Of a DNA stretch of 33,769 bases, positions 18,501 through 23,433 are shown one piece after another (within the stretch, counting starts at the first letter, position 1; every line of letters begins with the position of its first letter). The DNA is from Prorocentrum cordatum (Eukaryota > Sar > Dinophyceae > Prorocentrales > Prorocentraceae), in the NCBI GenBank assembly GCA_963575745.1, contig CAUYUJ010019897.1:134910-168678 (forward strand), read 5' to 3'. The notes beneath the pieces are model-generated. The model saw only the letters and a program-made list of their open reading frames with translations, was not told where the DNA came from and did not search any database. The position numbers and the translations under genes were made by a program.

Positions 18501-20805
18501 TCTTCCCCTTCTCTTAGGCACGCCCTGGCGGCGCCGCCCCCGCTTCCCTTTCTCCATCCCCGATCCCGCCGTCATGGTGTCTTCCTGTTTCAAACGCCCT
18601 TTCAGTTTTTTTTGTATGAGCCTGGGCACACACGTGCCACTTGTATAGGTGGGTCAATCGGCCAGTGGGGCCCAGGCCACGCCAGTGGGGATAGGGATCG
18701 GCTAAAGGATGCTCATAACTGGGCATTGAGAGAACGCCCGCCCAGACAAGTCGGCTGAGGAAATCAGCACGGGTTCACTCGACATTGGCATTCGAGTGTG
18801 TTGGCGCAGTCCCCAGTCCGGTTCGTCAATTGACGTGCGTTTCCCTGGATACATTCGGTGGTTTGTGGACGTCGGTTAGCTACCCTGCTTGGGTCCACTC
18901 TGAGTGCGGTGCCGTGCGCACGCGGAGTGTTCCTGGCAGTTTTTACCAAAGGTCGTCCTTCTGAAGAGAGTTGTTCTGTCAATCCTCGAAGGAAGATCCA
19001 CCACGAGGGTTTCTCTGGCGCGAGCTCCGCGAAGGAGCGGTGCATCGTCCCGCAGAAGGACATCTTCGAGTTCATGAAGGGCAGGTTTCCCATCGAGGAG
19101 TACTTCGCGCGGCTGAAGGCCGAAGGCGCCGCCTCGGACAAGGCCCTGAAGAACATGAAGGGCATCGCCAACGAGGTGAACACGATGATCCAGGAGAGGA
19201 AGCTCCAGCCCATGATCCGGACGTCCTACTACCGCTCCGCGTTCCAGCTCTCGACGAGCAACGAGGTGCGCGTCTCGCTCGACACGCAGATGACGCTGCT
19301 CAACGAGTACCGCGAGGGGGGGCACCCGGTCGAGCCCTGGTGCCTGCAGGGCTCCGAGTACCTGACCAAGGACAAGGTCTACCGGTTCCCTTTTGCCATC
19401 CTGGAGGTCAAGCTGACGGGCACGCCGGAGACCAGAGGAGGAAAAGGCACCAACACCGCTGCCCTCGACTCGTTGTCGCCTTCTTGGGCCAGGCTCTCGT
19501 CGTCACGGCCGGGTTCGCCTCGAACGCACCCTGGGAGGCGTCTGGAGAGTAGCAGTATCGGTGTTTTTGCCGGCTCCCTCAGGAGACGCCCCCGTGGCTT
19601 CGCCAGACGCTGGCGGACATCGAGGCGATCCAGGTGCACAAGTTCTCGAAGTTCCAGCACGCCATGGCGTTCCTGCACCCCCAGCGCGTCCCGATCCTGC
19701 CGCACTGGCACCAGGACTTCCTGGTCTGGCACGAGAAGCGCATGGAGGAGCAGCGCAACGTCTCCCAGCGGCGCACCGTCTCGCAGGCGCGGTCCTGGCT
19801 CAGCAGCAGCAAGGAGTCGTACGACGACCTGACGGTTCCCAAGATGACGACGGCCACCCAGGCGCCCGGGGGTGACGGACACTTGTTGAAGGACATGCAG
19901 AATCTCGATCCGAAGGCCGTGTTCGCCAACGAGCGTACCCTGCTCCACTACGTCGAGAAGGGCATCTACTCGTCCGTCCTGGGCGTGGTCCTGCTGAAGC
20001 AGGACTCATCCTCGTACAGGTGCCTGGGAGGGACGCTCGTGGTCGCCTCGGTGGCCTACCTCATCTGGTGCCTCGTCGTGTACCAGGACCCGCCACGAAA
20101 ACAACACACACAGACGCCCTCCGGTGGACTGTTCGTGGGCCCGAGGGGAGGGTGGCCGTGTACATATCACCACCGTGAGCCAGCTACTTTCCACGCCGCC
20201 GCCCTCCCAGAATCGGCGTTGGGCCTGGGGGAAAGCGAGGACAAACGGGCCTTCTCAGAAGGCTCGGAAGTCCCCCAGCCTTCCGAGGACGTTCCCATGC
20301 CTTCCCCGAAGACACAGACAAATTCTCAGAAGGCGCGAGGGCTTTGAGAAGTCCCGCCGCCCTCCGAGAAGGCATTCTCCTTCACTCCCCCCCCCTCGCT
20401 CGCCGCCGACTGAAGGTACATGCAAAGTTCGTCGGAGGGCGTCAGTGTATGAATTGTTCTAGGCCTCCGAGATGGGGTCGGAGTAAATGGGGTCGGAGGA
20501 TCGCGCCGCATCGCCGATGCATCGGCGATGCGGCGAGATCCTCCGACCCCATCTACTCGGACCCCATCTCGGAGGCCTCTATCGTCGCAGGGCGTCAGTG
20601 TATAAATTTTCGTGGCGTGCAGGACCGCCTGGCGCGCATCACCGGCCGCACGGCGGTCGGGAAGGACAGGAGCATGCGCTTGTACCTTGCCCAGGGTCCC
20701 TACGTCGTGGGTTCGCTCGTGGCTCTGGTGCTTACCAGTTTGAAGCATATCCCTACCTTAAGTCGGGCATGTCCCTCTACAGGGGGAATATTCAAGACTA
20801 GTTGA
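10398..20805 (+). CDS. VTC4: VTC4-like polyphosphate polymerase (SPX-VTC-DUF202), 12 exons
   Basis: Joining exons 10398-10438, 10670-10706, 10865-10966, 12205-12327, 13014-13088, 14045-14163, 15246-15339, 15987-16058, 16860-17011, 18992-19427, 19583-20086 and 20623-20805 gives about 645 codons with no internal stop. Domains in order: SPX (residues 1 to about 165; YKQYYLKYAQLK, AELSKVNQF, FVRLNYQAFQKL); the VTC triphosphate-tunnel catalytic domain (about 185-470; KYWVHPDK, VYFDSPD, RFRWYG, YYRSAF, FAILEVKL, VHKFSKF); DUF202 with three hydrophobic segments (about 530-635). VTC4 makes polyphosphate from ATP and feeds it into acidocalcisomes or vacuoles, and SPX senses inositol pyrophosphates. 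The tunnel Arg, Lys and Glu motifs are present, which points to the catalytic subunit rather than an accessory VTC. The SPX lysine cluster is only partly kept (QKLTQKFDS). Splice sites are GT, GC and GA. The exon 8 end and the exon 2/3 and 6/7 joins are the least sure. Confidence 0.85.
10444..10665. mobile_element. Introner-like TIR element forming intron 1
   Basis: Intron 1 (10439-10669, GC-AG) is almost entirely a TIR element. The left end is AGGGGCAGCGATAGGGGGGG with GGGGGGATGCATCGA further in. The right end is the complement (TCGATGCATCCCCCC, then TAGTCGTTGCCCCT). A short GAGG lies at both borders and may be the target duplication used in splicing. Confidence 0.7.
10670..10706 (+). CDS. 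VTC4: VTC4-like exon 2 (SPX helix)
   Basis: Codes YKQYYLKYAQLK, the conserved YY..Y..LK helix of SPX domains. The acceptor is CTCGAG before the first G. The 3' end abuts an inverted-repeat element and has no GT/GC/GA donor at the in-frame position. Confidence 0.8.
10707..10864. mobile_element. Introner-like palindromic element forming intron 2
   Basis: Arms of about 40 bp are inverted: GATGAGCGCGTTTTCCACCA onward through CCATAAGTTGGA on the left, and the complement ending TGGAAAACACGCTCATC on the right. They surround a GGA array (10758-10813). CAAG stands at both borders (10703-10706 and 10861-10864), fitting a 4-bp target duplication at the exon joint. Confidence 0.78.
10865..10966 (+). CDS. 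VTC4: VTC4-like exon 3 (SPX linker)
   Basis: Codes SLVLELAEDASPPRSRF and on to GRPVGRFQ, 34 residues, ending at a GC donor (CAG then GCGACG). RFQ joins EMLQAELSKVNQF of exon 4, matching the F..L..EL.KV..F helix of SPX. The acceptor is uncertain (see intron 2). Confidence 0.65.
10995..11424. repeat. CTC array bracketed by a 25-bp perfect direct repeat
   Basis: The repeat beginning GGTCGGCGATCGATGGCGAG stands at 10995-11019 and again at 11400-11424 with no mismatch. Between them lies about 380 bp of CTC/CCT-dominated sequence. All of this is inside intron 3 of the VTC4-like gene. Confidence 0.9.
11435..11595. mobile_element. Introner-family element (E), intron 3 copy
   Basis: It shares with intron 10 (19428-19582) the run AGAGGAGGAAA, CCTTCTTGGGCC, TCGTCGTCAC, GGNTTCGCCTCGAA, CGCACCC, GGGGAGTAGC-G-ATCGG. 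The ends are imperfect inverted repeats. The same element is an entire intron there and sits inside a larger intron here. Confidence 0.75.
11596..12204. other. Remainder of intron 3
   Basis: No coding segment is recognised. A hairpin ATATCATGG/CCATGATAT lies at 11786-11809, next to a run of more than ten G. The rest is single-copy-looking, including an AT-richer stretch at 12030-12150. Confidence 0.5.
12205..12327 (+). CDS. VTC4: VTC4-like exon 4 (SPX)
   Basis: Codes EMLQAELSKVNQFACVKHES and on to DDLE, the second conserved SPX helix pair. The acceptor is CTGCCAG. The donor is of GA type (CTGGAG then GATCGG), with a CTC array starting four bases later. Confidence 0.85.
12331..12799. repeat. 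CTC / TCA compound array in intron 4
   Basis: CTC repeats (12336-12420), TCA repeats (12421-12526), then degenerate CTC to 12799. Poly-His, poly-Ile and poly-Ser ORFs here are array translations. Confidence 0.9.
12800..12922. mobile_element. GC-palindrome element, family C
   Basis: AGGTCCGCCAGATTTCTCGG on the left pairs with the right arm ending AAGTCCGCTCGGACCTCC. The centre has CGCGCCAGGAGAGGGGGGTC. Related to 8029-8228. Confidence 0.7.
13014..13088 (+). CDS. VTC4: VTC4-like exon 5 (SPX)
   Basis: Codes ETASRIDKLGEEICHLDTFV and on to RLNYQ. F.RLNY is the SPX signature before the lysine-rich helix. The acceptor is CTCGAG and the donor GC (ACCAG then GCCCC). Confidence 0.85.
13101..13202. 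repeat. G-rich GGA array in intron 5
   Basis: GGGG runs and GGA/GAG repeats begin 12 bases after the donor of exon 5. Confidence 0.8.
13203..13619. other. Intron 5, GC-rich with short inverted repeats
   Basis: CCCCTGCCTTC / GAAGGCAGGGGCC words recur in both orientations at 13283-13510, and GGGGCCTTCGACGAAGGCCCC (13475-13495) is a short palindrome. No exon seen. Confidence 0.5.
13620..13743. repeat. TIR element, family D copy 2 (uninterrupted)
   Basis: The ends GGCATCGCTCGGACGTGTGC and TGGACGTCCGAGCGATGGCC are inverted. The interior aligns with 3964-4349 without the 250-bp MITE. The inverted symmetry extends outward on both sides through CCCTGGGCC. Confidence 0.75.
14045..14163 (+). CDS. VTC4: VTC4-like exon 6 (end of SPX)
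   Basis: Codes AFQKLTQKFDSCLGVSGSAL and on to NVRFDDIC. This is the SPX lysine helix (F.K...K.D) and the family's L....F segment. The acceptor is GCCGACAG. The join to exon 7 falls in a GCAGCT that is repeated at the start of exon 7. Confidence 0.85.
14203..14433. repeat. About 50-bp diverged tandem repeat in intron 6
   Basis: Five units begin TCCCAGGCG(T/C)T or a variant and contain TTTTTGA/GAATTC motifs, at about 14200, 14253, 14308, 14342 and 14389. Confidence 0.65.
14434..14861. other. Intron 6, GC-rich
   Basis: No exon recognised. The Arg/Pro/Ala-rich ORFs in several frames have no family resemblance. Confidence 0.5.
14862..15131. repeat. GGA-type array, degenerate
   Basis: A pure GGA core at 14862-14903, followed by GGA/GAA/GGAAG-rich sequence to 15131. 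Confidence 0.8.
15246..15339 (+). CDS. VTC4: VTC4-like exon 7 (start of VTC catalytic domain)
   Basis: Codes SSQMAEQSKDATWKPPESFI and on to RNTAKYWVHPDK. KYWVHPD is a hallmark of VTC domains and carries a tunnel lysine. The donor is GT (GACAAG then GTCC), with a CTC array directly following. Confidence 0.88.
15343..15560. repeat. CTC array in intron 7
   Basis: CTC/CCT with CTTGC interruptions, starting three bases after the donor. Confidence 0.88.
15561..15986. other. Remainder of intron 7
   Basis: GC-rich sequence in which no conserved protein segment was recognised. It ends in the acceptor TTCCGAAG. Confidence 0.5.
15987..16058 (+). CDS. VTC4: VTC4-like exon 8 (VTC domain)
   Basis: Codes VVLLKSRIVKHLPYLIFGAS then EKEQ; K..I.KHLP is a VTC motif. 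A GA donor at 16059 (GAGCAG then GAGAAG) gives the spacing to VYFDSPD usual in the family. The frame stays open and protein-like (LLDPFALLDLEYEGFER) to about 16110, so the exon may be longer, with an unrecognised donor. Confidence 0.75.
16195..16320. mobile_element. GC-palindrome element, family C, in intron 8
   Basis: CCGCGGGGATCTCTTCGATC on the left loosely pairs with GATCCAGGAAGTCCGCGCGG on the right, and the centre keeps CGCGCCAGGAGAAGGGGGTC. A decayed relative of 8029-8228. Confidence 0.65.
16321..16503. repeat. CTC array in intron 8
   Basis: Long CTC/CCT array. It is bounded on both sides by TATTCTCCGACCCCTCCCCC, at about 16318 and 16513. Confidence 0.88.
16733..16858. repeat. CTC array ending at exon 9
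   Basis: The array runs up to the acceptor CTCTCGAG and so forms the polypyrimidine tract of exon 9. Confidence 0.88.
16860..17011 (+). CDS. VTC4: VTC4-like exon 9 (VTC domain)
   Basis: Codes EEAQILNSVYFDSPDASSYR and on through LVRFRWYGENN and EIYVER. VYFD and R.RWYG are core VTC motifs, the latter holding tunnel arginines. AG at the end plus G of exon 10 makes the Arg of VER-KIHHE. The donor is GA (GAG-AG then GAGCC). Confidence 0.9.
17029..17180. repeat. About 51-bp tandem repeat, three units
   Basis: Units start GCTCGAAGAAGA at 17029, 17079 and 17131. Each contains AAACATAAACTGTCGGAG-like sequence, which resembles the outer arm of family C. Confidence 0.85.
17165..17290. mobile_element. 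GC-palindrome element, family C, in intron 9
   Basis: GGAGCTCCTCGCGGATTTCC at the left, GGCGCGCTCCGCGCGCCAGG at the centre, and GGCGCAGATCCAGAAAGTCC at the right. Related to 5630-5818 and 8029-8228. Confidence 0.7.
17291..17693. other. Intron 9, no gene seen
   Basis: Mixed composition with AT-richer stretches. TTTCGCTAGGGACATCCTCG (17476) resembles the repeat at 18305 and 18373. Confidence 0.45.
17694..17932. repeat. CCTCCTGGGG minisatellite
   Basis: Repeats of CCTCCTGGRRC, with two longer units beginning TGGTACCCCARACCCCGCCT. A short return lies at 18072-18137. Confidence 0.8.
17937..18071. repeat. CA-rich low-complexity tract
   Basis: ACACA-rich sequence with CACACACACACACA at its core. 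Confidence 0.8.
18297..18400. repeat. Direct repeat of about 30 bp, two copies
   Basis: CACTTTCGCCTGAGACATCC (about 18301) and CACTTTCGCCTGGGACATCC (about 18369), each followed by TCGC. Confidence 0.7.
18401..18991. other. Remainder of intron 9
   Basis: No exon recognised before the acceptor CCTCGAAG at 18991. The frame of exon 10 is open upstream to about 18858 but shows no VTC-like sequence there. Confidence 0.45.
18992..19427 (+). CDS. VTC4: VTC4-like exon 10 (VTC domain)
   Basis: The longest uninterrupted VTC segment: KIHHEGFSGASSAKERC, FMKGRFPIEEY, SYYRSAFQL, VRVSLDTQMTL, FPFAILEVKL. It holds the conserved Lys, the two Arg strands and the Glu of the tunnel. The donor is GA (ACGCCG then GAGACC). 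Confidence 0.92.
19428..19582. mobile_element. Introner-family element (E) forming intron 10
   Basis: The whole 155-bp intron (GA-AG) matches the sequence at 11435-11595. GAGAC(C/G) stands at the start of the intron and again at the start of exon 11. The ends GAGGAGGAAAAGGCACCAAC and the complement of TTTGCCGGCTCCCTC are imperfect inverted repeats. Confidence 0.78.
19583..20086 (+). CDS. VTC4: VTC4-like exon 11 (VTC end and DUF202)
   Basis: Codes ETPPWLRQTLADIEAIQVHK then FSKFQHAM: the catalytic K.F.KF helix of the VTC domain. A charged linker (QRRTVSQARSWLSSSKES) follows, then DPKAVFANERTLLHY and two hydrophobic segments (SSVLGVVLL; LVVASVAYLIWCLVVY) of the DUF202 membrane domain. The donor is GA (TACCAG then GACCCG). 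Confidence 0.92.
20087..20622. other. Intron 11
   Basis: GA-AG intron. It contains GCCTTC/GAAGGC words in both orientations (20215-20370) and the palindrome at 20461-20578. No coding segment. Confidence 0.6.
20436..20608. repeat. 118-bp near-perfect palindrome between 20-bp direct repeats
   Basis: 20461-20578 is an inverted repeat with 59-bp arms, no spacer and two mismatches, centred on GCCGATGCATCGGC. AGGGCGTCAGTGTATGAATT (20436) and AGGGCGTCAGTGTATAAATT (20589) flank it. Confidence 0.92.
20623..20805 (+). CDS. VTC4: VTC4-like exon 12 (last DUF202 helix, stop)
   Basis: Codes DRLARITGRTAVGKDRSMRL and on to LAQGPYVVGSLVALVLTSLK, the third hydrophobic segment, then TLSRACPSTGGIFKTS and TGA. 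The acceptor is GCGTGCAG. The last 16 codons lie in a family B MITE arm (from about 20759), so the natural C-terminus may have been replaced. Confidence 0.82.
   Translation, partial: DRLARITGRTAVGKDRSMRLYLAQGPYVVGSLVALVLTSLKHIPTLSRACPSTGGIFKTS
20759..20800. mobile_element. Single arm of family B MITE at the VTC4 3' end
   Basis: AAGTCGGGCATGTCCCTCTA then CAGGGGGAATATTC matches the arms of 2346-2504 and 9302-9464. No partner arm was found within 300 bp downstream, so it is a solo or truncated end. Confidence 0.7.
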
Positions 20806-20967
20806 AAAAGGTCTGGTGGCGACATTTCGTGCCTTCTGGACTATGTGGGACCATTTGCTGATGATATTTACCTAACAGCGAAGACTGATAGGTTTCTAGT
20901 AGTCTCAAAAGAGAGCAGCAGATGACTCCACAGGGGGGTCTGGGCGGGTGCCGGACAGGGTGCCGCA

Positions 20968-22440
20968 GAAGTCGTTTTAAGCTTTTAAGCCAACAGTCAC
21001 ACACTTCGTGCTCTTCGACCTCCCAGAACTCCATTCCCGGGCCACATTCTGAATGCCCGGAGCCAACTGTAGGCCACTTCGTGCTCTTCGAATTCCCAGA
21101 ACTCCATTCCCGGGCCACATTTTGAATGCCCGGAGCCAACTGTAGGCCACTTCGTGGTCTTCGAGTCCCCAGAACTCCATTCCCGGGCCACATTTTGAAT
21201 GCCCGGAGCCCACTGTAGGCCACTTCGTGTTTTCGATTCCCCAGAACTCCATTCCCGGGCCACATTTTGAATGCCCGGAGCCAACTGTAGGCCCTTTCGT
21301 GTCTTCGATTCCCCAGAACTCCATTCCCGGGCCACATTTTGTATGCCTGGAGCCAACTGTAGGCCACTTCGTGCTCTTCAAGTTCCCAGAACTCCATTCC
21401 TGGGCATGATTTTGAATGCCCGGAGCCAACTGTAGGCCACTTCGTGTTCTTCTAGTTCCCAGAACTTCCATTCCTGGGCCACATTTTGAATGCTGAGGCA
21501 GGCTGATGCTGCGGCCGAGGCAGGCTGAGGCTGAGGCAGGCTGAGGCTGAGGCCGAGGCTGAAGGCAGACTGAGGTTGAGGCTGAAGCAAACTGAGGCTG
21601 AGGCTGTAGCAGGCTGAGGCTGAGGCTGAAGCAGGCTGATGCTGAGGCAGGCTGAGGCTGAGGCTGAGGCTGAAGCAGGCTGAGGCTGAGGCAGGCTGAG
21701 GCTGAGGCCGAGGCTGAAGGCAGACTGAGGCTGAGGCTGAAGCAGGCTGAGGCTGAGGCTGAGGCAGGCTGAGTCGTTTTAAGCTTTTAAGCCAACCGTT
21801 ACACACTTCGTGCTCTTCGAACTCCCAGAACTCCATTCCCGGGCCACATTCTGAATGCCCGGAGCCAACTGTAGGCCACTTCGTGCTCTTCGAGTTCCCA
21901 GAACTCCATTCCCGGGCCACATTTTGAATGCCCGGAGCCAACTGTAGGCCACTTCGTGCTCTTCGAGTTCCCAGAACTCCATTCCGGGCCACATTTTGAA
22001 TGCCCGGAGCCAACTCTAGGCCATTTCGTGGTCTTCGAGTTCCCAGAACTCCATTCCTGGGCATGATTTTGAATGCCCGGAGCCAACTGTAGGCCACTTC
22101 GTGCTCTTCGAGTTCCCAGAACTCCATTCCCGGGCCAGATTTTGAATGCCCGGAGCCAACTGTAGGCCACTTCGTGGTCTTCGAGTTCCCAGAACTCCAT
22201 TCCCGGGCCACATTTTGGATGCCCGGAGCCAACTGTAGGCCACTTCGTGGTCTTCGAGTTCCCAGAACTCCATTCCCGGGCTACATTTTGGATGCCCGGA
22301 GCCAACTGTAGGCCACTTCGTGGTCTTCGAGTTCCCAGAACTCCATTCCCGGGCCAGAATTTGGATGCCCGTAGCCAACTGTAGGCAACTTCGTGCTCTT
22401 CGACTTCCCAGAACTCCCATTCCTGGACCACACTTTCAGC
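20968..22440. repeat. 73-bp satellite, 16 units in two blocks
   Basis: The unit contains GTAGGCCACTTCGTGCTCTT, then CCCAGAACTCCATTCC, GGGCCACATTTTGAATG and CCCGGAGCCAACT. Seven units occupy 20990-21493 and nine 21795-22440. Both blocks open with GTCGTTTTAAGCTTTTAAGC, so block 2 is a higher-order copy of block 1. Long minus-strand ORFs across it arise because the unit has no stop in any minus frame. Confidence 0.93.
21494..21773. repeat. GCTGAG hexamer minisatellite between the satellite blocks
   Basis: GCTGAGGCAGGCTGAGGC-type repeats. Two longer stretches containing GCCGAGGCTGAAGGCAGACT (about 21551 and 21707) are near-copies. Confidence 0.9.
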
Positions 22441-23235
22441 AGGGGCAAGAGCACGACGAGGAGGAGGACGAGCAAGACCAGGAGGACGAGGACGAGCAGG
22501 AGCAGAAGAGGAGCAGGAGGACAGGAGAATAAGACGAAGCAGGAGGAGGAGGAGAAACGAGCAGGAGAGGAGGACGACCAGGAGGAGGAGGACGACCCAG
22601 AAGAGTAGGAGGAGGAGGAGGAGGAGGAGGAGGAGGAGGAGGAGAAGGAGAAGGAGAAGGAGGAAGAGGAGGAGAGGAAGAGGAGGAGGAGAGTAGGAGG
22701 AGGAGGAGGAGGAGGAGGAGGAGGAGGAGGAGGAGGAGGACGAGGATGAGGAGGAGGAGGGGGGGGGAGAGCACCAGGAGGAGGAGAACGAGGACCACCA
22801 GGAGGAGGAGGAGGAGGAGGAGGAGGAGGAGGAGGAGGAGGAGGAGGAGGAGGAGAGAGCACCAGGAGGAGGAGGACGAGCAAGACGAGGAGGACGAGAA
22901 CGAGGGCGACCAGGAAGAGGAGGAGGAGGAGGAGGAGGGGAGGGGGAGGACTACCAGGAGGAGGAGGAGGAGGAGGAGGAGGAGGAAGAGGAGGAGGAGG
23001 ACGAGGAGGAGGAGGAGGAGGAGGACGAGGAGGAGGAGGGGGGGGGAGAGCACCAGGAGGAGGAGAACGAGGACCTCCAGGAGGAGGAGGAGGAGGAGGA
23101 GGAGGAGGAGGAGGAGGAGGAGGAGGAGAGAGCACCAGGAGGAGGAGGACGAGCAAGACGAGGAGGACGAGAACGAGGACGAGCAGGAGGAAGAGGAGGA
23201 GGAGGAGGAGGAGGAGGAGGAGGAGGAGGAGGAGG
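22441..23235. repeat. About 800-bp GGA array with internal 275-280 bp duplication
   Basis: GGA/GAC-rich throughout. GAGCACCAGGAGGAGGAGAA occurs at about 22769 and 23048, and AGAGCACCAGGAGGAGGAGG at about 22856 and 23130, showing a 275-280 bp period. It ends at the inferred LTR start. Confidence 0.9.
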
Positions 23236-23412
23236 TGTTAACATGCAAGCATGCGTGTGACAGGGGAGGAATAGTAACCCCGTAGCCATTTTGGCTCAAG
23301 TGTTTAACGGTCGAATCCACATCGACCAGTTGTGCCGTTCGGGAGTACAAAGGTGACCTATCGTTATCATTGTCGCCAAGCTCCCGTGCAGAACCCTCCT
23401 CGGGGTTTTGCA
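23236..23412 (+). repeat. Inferred 5' LTR (177 bp)
   Basis: It begins TGTTAACATGC right after the GGA array and ends TTTTGCA directly before the primer binding site, so it has the TG...CA ends of an LTR. The left end is inferred from the array border, and the 3' LTR needed for proof lies outside the window. Confidence 0.55.
23280..23300 (+). promoter_or_regulatory. Dinoflagellate spliced-leader sequence in the retroelement leader
   Basis: CCGTAGCCATTTTGGCTCAA plus G matches positions 2-22 of the 22-nt DinoSL exactly. It is followed by TGTTTAACGG, not by the GTA donor of an SL RNA gene, so it is a copied spliced leader and not an SL gene. Its final AG could serve again as a trans-splice acceptor. 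Confidence 0.93.
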
Positions 23413-23430
23413 TGGTAGCGGAGCGCGGTT
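23413..23430 (+). other. Primer binding site, initiator-Met tRNA type
   Basis: TGGTAGCGGAGCGCGGTT follows the LTR-end CA with no gap. It resembles the TGGTATCAGAGC site of plant copia elements and would pair with a tRNA ending CUCCGCUACCA, as expected for an initiator tRNA starting AGCGGAG. The Gag start codon is only four bases downstream. Confidence 0.75.
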
Positions 23431-23433
23431 GCC

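Noticed and set aside
21378-22431. Minus-strand ORFs of 200-290 residues
   Set aside because: They fall wholly in the 73-bp satellite and shift frame each unit; no start context or domain.
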